A stretch of 64,000 nucleotides of DNA from Isoetes taiwanensis (lineage: Eukaryota; Streptophyta; Lycopodiopsida; Isoetales; Isoetaceae), in NCBI GenBank assembly GCA_021234155.1, contig JAJEKV010000066.1, forward strand, positions 124,001 through 188,000, in the 5' to 3' direction. Positions 33,480 through 44,818 of the stretch are shown one piece after another. Position 1 is the first letter of the stretch. Every line of letters begins with the position of its first letter. The position numbers were made by a program, and so were the translations under genes. The notes beneath the pieces are model-generated. The model ran no database searches, was not told the origin of the DNA, and saw only the letters and a program-made list of their open reading frames with translations.

Positions 33480-33976
33480 AAATGTTAAAAGGTGGGCTCA
33501 AACTCGCACAAGGAAGTTGAAAACCAAATGAACTAACCATCTGTGCACGCAAGGATTAATGGCAATAAAGTTGATTCTCATATTATAATAAACTATAATA
33601 ATTATGCACGACGTATTTGGCTCACCGTTTTTTGGAATCCAACCCCCTTTCGGGAGCCAATATTTCCCTCGCAAATCTCAAGGAAATAATAATAATGAAA
33701 GAGTATTTTATGTTGCTTATAAAAGGTTTGAGGAGGGGTATTTTGAGGAGAAACAATTTCTTGCATTTAAATGCCAGATTTTCTAGCAATACTAAAGCTT
33801 TTTCTTAGGTCTAATGGCTCTCCAAAATGTGGATGTTATTTTCGTTGGAAGAATATTCATGATTTTTTTTTTTGAAGGACGTGAGGCTCTTTTTATTGAC
33901 AAGAACAAAGGCACAATACACAATGCACAGACAGGAATAAAACCCTAGTGGATAGGCTGATCCAACTAGGCAAGAA

Positions 33977-36900
33977 CTATGCATAAGAAGAACACCGTAA
34001 ATACGTCTGCCAAATTATCTCTTTTTTATCATCAGCTAGAGATGAGCAACAATAAGCTTTAGTGATCTTCTGTTGAGCACAACGGAGAAGCTGCTGATCA
34101 GAGATGTGTGCACCTTGGAAAATACACAAACGTCGCCTCTGCCAGATAGACCACAAAATCCAACTAGAAGCAAGATGAAATGGCCGCTTACGCAAGTTAG
34201 GCCAAACAGGGGGATAAAGTGCAAGTAGAATCTCCTGGCTAGTAAGAGACACACTGAAAAGAGTGAACAACCACTCCCAAGCAAGCCGTAGATGATCGCA
34301 CAAGAAGAAGCATTGTTCAATAGTTTCAACACGTTGATCACAGAGAGGGCAACGATCTGAGACTCTAGGGTTCATCTTGTGACACTTTAGGGTGGAGCAA
34401 TTTATCCCATGTCCACATCCAAAAACTTTTCCACTGTGGTTGAGGAACCCGAAGATGTCGGGCGTCGATGGGGAAGAGGCTCACAATATAAAAAGCAAAC
34501 AGACGCGGAAGAAACAAACTTTTCTCGCTTTAAGACGCATCACATATCCAAATAGGCACATCACCAGGATTGCTGCACGCTGGATGGCAAAAAATCAGCC
34601 ACCCCAGCCCGCATTTGCCGATCCCATCTCAGATAACGTAAATCTCGCCCCAAAAGCCTCCCATGACAAAAGATGACCGTAATCATACCAAGTCGCAATC
34701 GTTAAAACCCCAAATTAGCCAACGCCGCTGGGTCTTTGGATGTACAAGTGCACATAAAGGTCGCTGATCATGCATACCTCGCAGGGAAGCCACCAAATGA
34801 TGACATTGACAATGAAGCACAAGCTTGGGATTAACATGGAATAAAGATCTAACCGCATCCCAGAAGCAAGTAGACCTTTAAGGAATGGGGAAGCATTTGA
34901 TATGGATGCAGAGGGATACAACAAGACCCATGGGAGACTAGGCTTGATAGTTGTCTTGTGAAAGGGGAGACACCGCAGTAAGTGATTGCCGCACCAACCT
35001 TAAGCCAGAGAGTCATCTTTACCAAGGAGGAGCCTCCAAATGAACTTTGAAATCATGACCGGCTTTTTTACATCTAAGTCCAACATTCCAAGGCCACCAC
35101 CGCCTTTACGCTTGATGCACTTAGCCCAAGATACCTTAACAACAAAGACCTTCCGAGGTACCACCCCCTGTGATGAAATTCCCGACAATACAGACGATCT
35201 CATTCATCTTACATTGAGGAGCCAGTAAGACAGATGCCATATAGACATGGGTGTTGCTGAGGACGGATCTTGCAACTATGATCCTACCAGGCAAAGATAA
35301 CTTAGCCACCTTCCACCAAAATAGATGTTTCTCAAGACCTTTAATGATCTCATCCCAAGCACATGAGGCGTAAAACATGCACCCCCACACCTAATGCCCA
35401 AAAGCTTTGTGGGTTGACCATGAGGAAGCACCGGCCCGTGGGTAGTCAAGAATACAAGAGGGAACATCACTATCCAAAGGTCCATAGAGCAAGGTGCACT
35501 TTCTCCAACCTACAAGCACCTGCAGGCCGTGGAGAAAGTATCTAGGAGCAGCCTTTAGCATTATGGAGGTTTTCATCATTGGCCATAAGAAAAGGAAAGT
35601 GTCATCAAAGATACCGATTACAAACCTCCCGAGAACCATCCAACATGGGCAAACCCCGATGACACCTTTCTCGAAAGGCAACATCAAAGAGTTGAGAGAA
35701 CACTTCAAAGAATAGTGAAGAGCAAGGGTGCCAAAGGACAACCCCCGGCCGGATCCCCCCACCAACATTAAAGATTTGGGATGGCTCACCTTGAAAAGCA
35801 ATCAGACCGCTACCACACATGAAGCTTCATAACATCACGGTGAATGCCTCTCCAAATCCCAAAAAGCAAGAAGGCATTTCTCCAAAAAATACCCAATCAC
35901 ATTGTCATAGGCTTTAGCAAAGTCTAGTTTGAGGAACACCACTTGATGACCCCGCAAGCGAGCCCAATACATGCCCTCGTGATGCACCGCAACATTGTTC
36001 AAGATGCATCGCCAGAGAAAGCCGACGCGTAGAAGAAATTGAGTCTGCTAAGATGTTGTATACCTTGTCACCTGTGGCTTTAGCAAATATTTTGTAGACA
36101 GATGAGAGCAAGGTGATAGGACGCCAAATGTAAATGGATCTAGGCTCTTTGCACTTTGAATGAGAGATGCATCCAAAGGTTGAGGATCTTATCTAAGCTT
36201 TGCGAACGCTGAAACTCACAAAAAGCAGCCCATCATTGTTGAGCCAAGGCCAACAAGCTTGAAAGAACTCAATAGGAAAGCCATCAAGACCAGGACACTT
36301 ATCATGCTTCAAATGAAACACAGCCTCCTTCAAGTCCTCTCTTGTGATATTCGATTCAAGTAATCTCCTTTTCTCAGCGGAGATAATTGGATGTACCTTA
36401 GATAACACAGCAGTCTGCATATCCTCCTGGAATGGCATGGGACAGATGTTGCCTGCCTTCTCCTTTTGGATGCTGCAAAGAAAAAGCGAGTACACCTATC
36501 CCCATCTTTGAACCATTGCAAACCAACCTTACACTCGAGCATGCCGAACCCGCTCATTTTCCAGCCAGCTTTTAATTTGTAGAAAGGACTAGCTTTTCTC
36601 CGCCCCATCGAGGGAACGCCGAACCACAAGTTGCAAGTTCACCATACAATGCAGAAAATTGCTCTCTTGTCTCTAATGCTCGAACTCTGCCCCATTCCTT
36701 AGCGAGAGACTTAACAGCAGAAAAAGCCGCAACTAAACCAGCCATGCCTCTTCTAGAGGAAAATGCTTGGGACCAAGCATGCTGACAGCGAGTTTGAAAG
36801 TCCACATTCTCTAAGAACGTGACATTAAACTTGAAATAAGTTCTTGTTGGTCTACGACAATTAGCCACATTGCTGGAGAAAAGTTGGGGATGGTGATCAG

Positions 36901-37584
36901 AGATAGAACCATCCAAAAGGTTATGCCTACGGAAATTCGAGAGATCATGAGCCATATGAGCATTGAAATAGCCTCTATCATGACAGGCATATGCTCTATA
37001 TATATACCAACACCAATCCAAAATGATTACACCAAAAAATCGCCAATTTCTCAGAAGTTTTTCACAAATACGGCGGAGGCGCACCCAATCGATCACGCTC
37101 AAAAACCTTGCACTATTGCTGACCCCCTTCCGCTCCTGTCAGCCTCAAGTTCAACCATGTTGAAACCACCTACTAACAACCAAGCTACATCATAGCCAAG
37201 TCTACATAGTTTGCTTCTCAATGCAGCCCATAAAGCCCCTCTTTGACTTGGTCTATTGTGCGCATAAATGTTAACCAAACCCCATTCTCGACCTTGATCC
37301 TTCCACTTGATAATAATCCATCGTCCAAAGGCATCTATCTTTGTGAAAGTGACATTGATGGATGACTTCCATGCTGTAAGAACACCGGCCTTAGAGGAGC
37401 CAGCAGCAGAGACGAGGACATTATATTGAGAATTAAACAAACCAACCAACTTTTGTACATCACCTCTACAACATTTATGTTCTTGAAGGCAATAGAAATC
37501 AGCCGACAACTTTCCAAGATACAAAGCTAGCGGCTTCTCTTGCTTAAGAAGCTATGCCCCTACATTCCATGAGAGTATGTTCAT
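33977..37584 (-). pseudogene. L1 ORF2: endonuclease, reverse transcriptase, zinc-binding tail
   Basis: The start MNILSWNVGA at 37584 fits plant L1 ORF2 and is followed by a TAG after ten codons. The APE-type endonuclease includes LGKLSADFYCLQEHKC, GRWIIIKWKD, VNIYAHNRPSQR and SDHHPQLFS (37524 down to about 36900). RT includes HDKCPGLDGFPIEFFQACW near 36240-36310, and downstream KGGGGLGMLDLDVKKPV near 35060-35110. The C-terminal zinc-binding region CPLCDQRVETIEQCFFLCDH lies at 34280-34355. The YADD region could not be read in a clean frame. Its job would be target-primed reverse transcription, but this copy is dead. Confidence 0.85.
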
Positions 37585-37588
37585 GTGT

Positions 37589-39241
37589 TCACAAAGTGTT
37601 GACGCTCAATTTCCATTCCCATTGTCTCAATCCTCTCAGAACCTCCATGTCACAAGTATCGGCTGTGTAGGCCAGCCCAAAGGTAATTTCAAACTTGGCA
37701 AGGGGAGCCTTCGCCTGCTCCACCCCCTTCCATCGTGGTTCGCCATTAATGGCGAGGGCGCAGCCTCCTCTCCCCGCCTCCACCTCCCATTACGCCTAGC
37801 CACTTCGGGAAGGTGACGACATAGCGCATTGTTTGGCATTGAGGCACACTTGGCAAGCATGCCCCTCGCCGCCGCTTCTACCCTTCCATTTATATTATCC
37901 ACCAAACTTGGTAAAATGAGAGAGATAGATGGCAAATATTTATTCCTAGCAGCCTTTCTTCTTCGATTCACCTTTTTGCCACCCATCTTGCTCCCTACAC
38001 TTGGTTGCAGCCGTCACGAGGCATCACTTATGACATCGCGAATATGGCTAGGTTGAGACGCAGCTACATGGGCACCAACGCTTCTCCCTCCCTTCAGCCC
38101 GAGGAAGAACTTAAATGTGGAGGGGGCTAAGAAGGAACATTAGCGATGGAGCCGGAGGTGTGACAGGGCTTGGCACAGCCGATCTCTTTGGACTCAAAAT
38201 TGTCAAACATGGCAAGATGGGGAAAGAGCAAGGCAAGTTGAGGACCATTAAGTAGCTGCAATCCAAATTTGAAAAAACGAGGGCCACTTTTTAACAACAA
38301 CACAAAACGTAAGGAACGCCACCACATGGGAGAGACACACATATCTTGGCACCATCAACTATAGAATGGGACAGTGTGTGCCCAATGCATTAGCAATATT
38401 AATGAGAAACTCGACAAGAGAAGATCGAGGCAAGTTGGGAATTGAAAACCGCCAGGGCAATTTTACAAAAAGCCAACATACCGTGAGTAAAGCCGAGAGT
38501 ATGGTTGATACAAGATATAGTCGCCTCCACATTGGGTCCACACCACGAGCCACAAGCTTATCCACAACATCCGCGATCATCAAAAACAATTAAAAGAACT
38601 TTATCCAACATCTTCAATGTGCGTAAGCGTAGCCCACTTCGCTAAGATGGCCTCACAACCAAGAGCTGCTTTTCCTAGAATCCAGATAAGCACCAAAGAT
38701 AATGTGCCACCACAACCGAGACAAGATTGCCAATATACTTTTATGCAATTCATGATCAATCTCACCGCACCATAACCCGATGCCCCTGAAGGGTATTCTT
38801 ATATACATCTCGCCTGATAGAACACATCCACCGGAGGCAACCGAAGGTTCAATTGATACCCTTGCCTTAAGCTCCCCTTAAGATTATCGAGATCTTTCTT
38901 GTTATCCTCGACCATAAGATCAATAGCACCGAAATGTGAGATACCGCCACCGGTAAGAGATGTCCTTCTTGATCCATTCACTAAAGCGCATTCGGAGATA
39001 TGGCATCACCGATGTGGAAGGCTTCCATGCCGACGGGCGCAGGATTTGCGCCAGTGGAGCAAGAAGTCTAGAAGCATTCTTATTAGATGGCAATTTAGGA
39101 AAATCGAAGGAGAAAGATCTCGAGCACCAAAGAACTTGATCAAGGCCTGACCGAGAGCCAAAGGATTATCACTACGATTACCGTGACCGGCCGAGATTGA
39201 AGCAGGAGCTTGTGCATGTGTTCTAGACGAGGAAACCATCA
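37589..39241 (-). pseudogene. L1 ORF1 region
   Basis: A probable start MVSSSRTHAQAPASISAGHG at 39241 follows the 5' leader. Further blocks include NPLALGQALIKFFGARDLSP and, near 37900, a basic stretch (GGKKVNRRRKAARNK), ending at a TGA near 37589. The position upstream of ORF2 and the polar, basic composition fit the RNA-binding ORF1 protein. No zinc knuckle was identified with certainty, and the frame is broken repeatedly. Confidence 0.6.
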
Positions 39242-39475
39242 TGGCCGATATAAAAAAGGATAAATCCGGAACTGAAATCAGCAGCAAAGGTGCTGATGCT
39301 ATACACCTTAGAAAGCCCTCAGAACAGGCTTTCCAACGCAACACAAATCACCTGAATTTGACACCGAACTAGGGAGAAAAAGCAGAAAATGCACAGGACA
39401 GTCCTTACATGGCGCCAGCAGCAGCGCCTAGGGTTTTCCTCCAATCAACAATGACCATAGGAAGAATATTCATGA

Positions 39476-40245
39476 TGAGGTTGGTCGGCATTTAAGACAG
39501 TTTTTTGAGAAACATCGCGGTGAAGCCAATTAAGCACTAAAGTATGTTAGTGATGAGAAAGCTCAAAGCAGTAGTTCTACTATATGAGTAAAAAAGAAAA
39601 CCATTGGCATGTTGTAAAATGGCTTTTTTTTTTTCCTTTTTCTTTCTTTTATTATGGAGTTGTGCTCGACTCAAGATCAAGTTTTAAACCCTAAATAACA
39701 TGCAGGGAGTGAAGGAAAGTATGCGTTGAAAACAAGAAGGAAAATTTTAGAAATGTTGCTCCGAAAAGTCTACAGACGTAGACATATTAACAAGTTATTA
39801 GGACTCGAGGAGCTCCTATACTTTCTTATAGGTAGTAGGTCTATTACTACAAAGATCCTCACTTAAAATCCCAAAAGGGTGGGATAAGGCCGGGGTGATT
39901 GTTTATCCTAGTAGTAATAATAACTCCTACTAGACCAAGATTGCAAGGGGAAAGGGCAAATGTATTTGGATTTTCAATTGGTTGTAGTTTTGTACCCTTG
40001 GCCTATTTTTGTTTAAACGTGAGATCAAGATTTTCTTTTCTTTTTTCTTTTCTTTTTCTTTCTTTTTTTGAGGTGGAAGGGAAAGGGATTTTCTTTTCTT
40101 TTTTTTTCTTTTTTTTTTCTTTCTTTTTTTTGAGGTGGAAGGGAAAGGGGGTTATGTTAGAGGCCATAAGGGTGGTCAGATGCCATCATCACTGCCTCCA
40201 CCTACGTATATCAATTTGTTACTAAGGCCCAAATCCCATTAGACC
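39476..40245. other. Pre-insertion DNA and T-rich tract
   Basis: This is the right flank of the L1 insertion site. A 40021-40150 polypyrimidine tract contains a tandem duplication of TTTGAGGTGGAAGGGAAAGGG at about 40067-40090 and 40128-40149. The T-rich open frame there is an artefact. Confidence 0.5.
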
Positions 40246-40370
40246 GGCACTGTCACATTTAAGGGTCTGAACGAGACTTGAACCCACTACCTCTGGAGTA
40301 GTAGTTGTGCATCCTAACCCAAGGCCAATGATGATTTGATGAAACCAAATCACACGCCCGCACTGATAGT
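40246..40370 (-). repeat. SINE-like repeat with B-box, copy 1
   Basis: On the minus strand, GGATGCACAACTACTACTCC is followed by AGAGGTAGTGGGTTCAAGTC. The GGTTCAAGTCT segment resembles a pol III B box. The same ~110-bp sequence occurs at 40529-40910, where it is split by an inserted element. Full ends are undefined. Confidence 0.45.
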
Positions 40371-40528
40371 TAATTATCACACTATCCTCCTCAAGCCCCC
40401 CCTTGAAAGGCTTGCAAACCGGGAATTGGGGCGACCAACTCGACCGCAAGGAATCGAAACCGAGGAGTGTGACGACAACCATCTGGACCTCCAACCCTAT
40501 TAACTAGGGCATGAATTATCCAAATCAT

Positions 40529-40910
40529 ATTGTCACATTTAAGGGTCTGAACCCCGGGGGATTCACATAGTGTAGGCCGTATATACCATGTGAGTGGACG
40601 ATAAGGGGTTTTTAAACCTAAAGCGCATCGAATACATGCATCGGGAGGGGTTCTTTAGACCTTAAAAATCCAATCTCTAGTGATGTATTTCATACGGAAA
40701 GGGGTTTTTAGACCTTAAAAAAAAAAGCTGCATAATGGTGGGTTTTTTATGACCCCTTCCTCGCACATGGCGTATCCCTTATACACTAAGTGATATCCCC
40801 GGGGTCTGAACGGGACTTGAACCCACTACCTCTGGAGTGGTAGCTGTGCATCCTAACCGAAAAGGCCAATGATGATTTGATGAAATTAAATCACACGCCT
40901 ACCAAATCAC
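40529..40910 (-). repeat. SINE-like repeat, copy 2, interrupted
   Basis: TGTCACATTTAAGGGTCTGAAC at its right end on the minus strand matches copy 1 (in pieces TGTCACATTTAAGGG and TCTGAAC). After the 250-bp insert the match resumes with GGGACTTGAACCCACTACC and runs to AAATCACACGCC. Confidence 0.5.
40553..40802. mobile_element. 250-bp MULE/MITE-type element nested in SINE-like repeat
   Basis: Terminal inverted repeats: the left end CCCGGGGGATTCACATAGTG and the right end, read inverted, CCGGGGATATCACTTAGTG continue to match for about 40 bp. The 9-bp GGTCTGAAC occurs on both sides (40544-40552 and 40803-40811) and only once in copy 1 of the host repeat, which serves as the empty site. A 9-bp duplication is typical of Mutator-like elements. 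There is no coding capacity. Confidence 0.75.
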
Positions 40911-41069
40911 ACTTGCCGGGGGATGAATCTAAGAGCAAATAGTTGACATTGTCAGCATGCGCCCTTATAATGCCCGCAGCCCCCACACCGGATCCACCAG
41001 TGGGATGAATCTAAGAGCAATATGGTGCGCCATATGGGTGGATTCCATATGTGTGTTCTTCTCAAGGTA

Positions 41070-41185
41070 ATCCCGCAAAGGTGGTGGAAATCCTTGATGT
41101 GGAGTCAAATATCCAAATTTTTTTGGATGGAGGATGTTGCCCAACAGATGCATGCAAATCTTGCCAGTTAAGCTAAGGAATGAAC
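41070..41185 (-). repeat. tRNA-like SINE copy (partner at 57760-57880)
   Basis: On the minus strand, CCTTAGCTTAACTGGCAAG resembles a tRNA 5' half / A box. It is followed by GCATGCATCTGTTGGGCAAC and CCAAAAAAATTTGGATAT. The same order occurs on the + strand near 57770-57880. Confidence 0.45.
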
Positions 41186-41531
41186 TATCATGACTTCAAA
41201 AATTACCACGATTCTAGCATTCCATAAAATAACAATTCTAACAGTCAAAAGAGGACGGAGATTAAGGGTGGCGAAGAGGAGAATGATGCCGAATTTAAGC
41301 AGAAACCCCGAAGATGATAGGTATGGCCTTGCGATGAAATCGTACACGCTGCGGATTTAATTTATCTTGGCTTTGAATTAAATCGCGCCAAACGTGCTTT
41401 GATTATATTTTATTGTCACACTAAATCACGCTGAGCGCGATTTGGTTAAGCCTAACTCAAATCACGCCTGACGCATTTGTATTGTTTGTGTGATCATATC
41501 TTGCTGACCAGATACATGTTTGATGTTTCAG

Positions 41532-42170
41532 CTTGCCTTGCGTTTTTAAGAAGGTTGTGGTATTCGACCTAAATGGAGTCCTTTGTAAGACTTTTCCGAA
41601 AAATAAAGTGGCTAGAGATCAGTTTCATCAGACACCAGTAGAATCAAACACCAAGTGGATCTATCCGCGGACGCACTTGAAGGAGATGCTAGATGAGGCA
41701 TTTAGGTTATTTCGAGTTGGTGTTTGGTCATCCATGGAACTAAAGAACATCAACGATACTTTAGAGGCACTGGGGGAAATGCGTAGACATTGGTTGACCT
41801 TTTGGGATCAGAACAAATGTGTGAAGTTCACTAATCGCGAGGATCCAACAGGCAAGCCTATCTTCATCAAACACTTGAGTAACATGATGGACGAACTTGG
41901 TATCGAGAATAAGGATGATATAATCATAGTGGATGATGATGCTCTCAAATGCTTCTACAATCAAACGCAAGCCCTGAATCCACCATCTTACGATCCAAAA
42001 ATTTTTGCGATAGATGATTTTCTGGAGAAGTTTATGTCTATTATGAATAATTTGGCTATGGGGATGACGGCGGCGCGGAAGTGTTAGATTCACACCCTGA
42101 ACTAGATAGAACGGCTGACATGGAACCACACCTTGTTAAATACGTGGAAAAATATGGATTGATCCCTTAA
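41532..42170 (+). CDS. FCP1/NLI-interacting-factor-like HAD phosphatase, terminal exon
   Basis: After the acceptor TTTCAG at about 41526-41531, a 184-codon frame reads VVVFDLNGVLCKTF, which is HAD motif I with Asn replacing the second Asp. VGVWSSMELK is motif II, and the motif III region is DDIIIVDDDALKCFYNQT. WIYPRTHLKEML and FWDQNKCVKFTN are also typical of the FCP1-homology family, which dephosphorylates proteins such as the pol II CTD. The frame has no ATG, which fits an internal or terminal exon; a possible upstream exon ends near 41319 (GATAG|GTATGG). The frame stops at 42087. The neighbouring frame continues the family-like C-terminus (MEPHLVKYVEKYGLIP) to TAA 42168-42170. A single missing G in the G run at 42060-42063 explains the break. 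The altered motif I may mean weak or no catalysis. Confidence 0.75.
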
Positions 42171-42499
42171 TGTTTTATTGGAATATATGATATTTTTGAG
42201 TGATATTTGTGTCATGTATCCAAAATTTCGGGTCTGCAATTGCCTCGCAAATAATGCAATCTGTTATTATCAAACCTAATATTTTCATCTAAATGCTGTT
42301 CAATTTTGGTCTCATCTATCTTAGCAACTTGCTCTTCATTTTTGCATAATTCGCATATGAAACAACACACTTGAATTGCAACCTTATGTTATTTATCAAG
42401 TAAAAAAAAAAAAGGATTAAAAAGAACAAAACCCCTAGAAGATAACAAAGAAAGGCGTGGATTTTGAGTTGACATAATCCCAATTTAATTGGATGATGG

Positions 42500-42952
42500 T
42501 TAAAATTCTAAACAAAAATGCAGGGACATCAATTCTAGGCATTCCTTTAGCCTTGAATTCCTCTCTCCATGGATTATGGGAACCAATTATTACTTGGATA
42601 AAAAAGAAGCTAGGACTATATTCTTTTGCCCTTTATTTGGCTGGTAGAATCCATTGCTAATGGTGTTATAAATAGTACTCATGTCTACTTTTCCTCAGCA
42701 ATTGTTGGTGATAAGGCCTCCTAGAGTAAGATAGAAGCTGCCATTAAGAAATTCATATGGCAGGGTGTACACAAGGTTGCTTGGGGAGCGATCTTACTAA
42801 ATCCAGAAAGGAAGGGGGTTTGGGATGTAAAGATTTGTTTATACAAGCTCAAGCCTTGGCAGCCAAGATGATTTGGAGAGCTATTCATAATACCTCATCA
42901 TCCCCTACCTTAAAACTGGTCAGATACTGGGTTCAAGAGTCTTATCAATCTC
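42500..42952 (+). mobile_element. LINE reverse-transcriptase fragment
   Basis: Broken + frames give LGIPLALNSSLHGLWEP, FALYLAGRIH and GGLGCKDLFIQAQALAAKMI. The last matches the conserved GGLG-DL-Q-AL-AK-WR segment downstream of the RT domain in plant L1s. It is cut off by the dispersed repeat that follows. Confidence 0.65.
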
Positions 42953-43492
42953 CAGATGGCCACATTACCAAGGACCTAACGTTGTACCTCGTTGGATGCT
43001 CCCGTGATATGTTTACTTCTCTGACAGATAACATCTTAGCTGGGGTAAAAGTGAAATGTATAGGCGAATCATTGCTTCGAACTGCCCACGACGTCTCACG
43101 ACTATCAAGAATGTGAGATAACTCATCTCGAAAATAGGCACATATAATATAATCAGATATCGCCTCAAGAAGGAACGATTTGTGGACCCTAAAGTGTGTT
43201 CTATTATCCAATATAGGTGAGTTTCTTTGCTACTAAAATGTCAGCTCCTCAGTGCACGTAGCATTTCTCATTTGAGAAAAAAGACAAACAATTGGAGACC
43301 CAACTAATAGATACATGTACTCATCCTCCACCTATCTCTCTCAAATCATATCCGCGCAAACAACGATCCCTTGGATAGACTTGAGCAAATAGGAAGTCAT
43401 TAATTACTTGGATGAAGTGCTCCAACTTGACAACCTCCTCGCAAAATATTTCTTTTCACCTTTGCAATGAGCTCCTCATATTCTACGTTCGC
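42953..43492. repeat. Dispersed ~540-bp repeat, copy 1
   Basis: Matches 56399-56948 nearly throughout, including CTAACGTTGTACCTCGTTGG, TGTATAGGCGA and CTCCTCAT(A/T)TTCTACGTTCGCTA, with small indels. In the second copy the repeat abuts Helitron-type hairpin sequence, so it may be Helitron body or captured DNA. Confidence 0.75.
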
Positions 43493-44480
43493 TACACCAT
43501 GCATATAAGCACGGTATTTTTGTTCCCAATCATACCATGACCTAAGAGCATGACATATTTAATAAAACTTGAACTTATTCTAATCTAATAGATAGACTTC
43601 AAGGATGCCATGCTAAGATCATATGTCTTTTTTAACTCTTCTTAACTTTTATAATTTTATCAATTTATCTTTAAATGATAAGTATAATGGTTATTGATGC
43701 ATAGAACTGATTTCCATACTAATTATTATTCCAATCTATTTAAAATAATATTTTCATATAGAAAGAATTATATAATTAGAATGTTTGTCTTTTCAACCTA
43801 TCTAAAGGAACTTTCAAGTTGAATAGTTTATTATTGATGAAGTAAATTATAAATTTGTTAGAATTTAATATGAACATATAATTCAACAATAATAAACTAT
43901 ATTAAAAATGGTCATCAAATCATAAAGTTAACATTTAATTAACTTCAAATTTAAACTTTTTTTAAGATATTTTTAAAAGTGCTAAGAGTTTGTAAATTGT
44001 GAAATCCACATAATGGTATTAAGTCAATCCCTTATCAAGCCATCAGGTTTTATACACAAATTCTTTTAATTGCCAAATTTTAAATTTGTTAAATCACCAA
44101 AATTTAAAATTATATATTCTCCAAATGTCTAATTTTTAAGTAGATTTAAGTGAAATTTAGTCTTAAAATTGATTCTATGTTAATAACCATTGTACTTTTA
44201 ATTTAAAGATAAACTTACATATTAAAACCCATTAGAATTATAAAAATCAAGAAAAAACGTATTGCAAATCTTATATTATAATGTTTTAGTGCAAGTAATG
44301 GACCACGCCCTAATTTGGACAGTTCAGATTTATTCTGGCCACGTGGCATCATCTTGACCTTTCTTCCAACTTACCATTGTTTAGGCTTAGATTCGTTTGG
44401 GCCAGAAGCAACGGCAAAGATTATGCCACGTCAGAAGTTTTTAAGAGTTTTTTTTAGCTTCAGCCGCTTCCATTCTCGGT
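43493..44480. other. AT-rich intergenic stretch
   Basis: Very AT-rich, with no supported gene or recognisable repeat. GCCACGTGGC-type G-box-like sequence (GGCCACGTGGCA) at about 44337-44348 lies upstream of the candidate small gene. Confidence 0.4.
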
Positions 44481-44485
44481 GCCGC

Positions 44486-44818
44486 CATGGCCATCCTCCG
44501 CCCTGCCCTTTCTTCAGGCATGCTTTTTGCCTTTCATAGTGAGTATTTAAAGTCGATTTTGTTTTGGGCATGGTGTTTTGAAGGCTTGGAGTTGCTTGAA
44601 GATTTATTGATTTTCCTTTGATATTTACGGTGGATTTCTTCCAGATTGTAGACGTCCATCACATGTATCAGCTTCAAGGTCAAAGCTGGGTGGTTATGGG
44701 ATTGTCAAGCAGGTGTTTCAAGAGAAGAAAGGGAAAAAAAACCCGTAAGGCATGGGCTTGGCCGACAACAGCTATGGCTTCGATGCAAAGGATGACTGTG
44801 CTTTGAAGCGGGAGGTTT
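44486..44818 (+). CDS. Candidate small two-exon gene of unknown function
   Basis: CCGCCATGGCC near 44482-44492 is a good plant start context and opens MAILRPALSSGMLFAFH. A donor GTGAGT follows at about 44539. An acceptor TTCTTCCAG at about 44643 starts a second block whose frames contain SRSKLGGYGIVKQVFQEKKG and GLADNSYGFDAKDDCALKRE, with a shift between them in an A run (GGGAAAAAAAACCC). The first exon resembles a short organelle-targeting peptide. I do not recognise the family. The evidence is context and splice sites only. Confidence 0.3.

Larger units (their letters stand above)
33863..39459 (-). mobile_element. Full-length L1-type LINE with 16-bp target duplication
   Basis: GGAAGAATATTCATGA occurs at 33847-33862 and again at 39460-39475, exactly flanking the element. 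On the minus strand it starts at 39459 and ends in a poly(A) at about 33863-33874. ORF1 and ORF2 regions are in the expected order. The ~5.6 kb length suits a complete plant L1. Coding regions are interrupted by many stops and frameshifts. The 5' leader carries AAACCCTAGGCGC near 39428. Confidence 0.9.

Noticed and set aside
39899-40225. 108-codon + frame
   Set aside because: It is dominated by Phe/Ser from the polypyrimidine tract.
40780-40880. A functional tRNA gene
   Set aside because: A B-box-like GGTTCAAGTCC is present, but no cloverleaf with acceptor and anticodon stems could be drawn, and the unit is repeated as part of a longer element.
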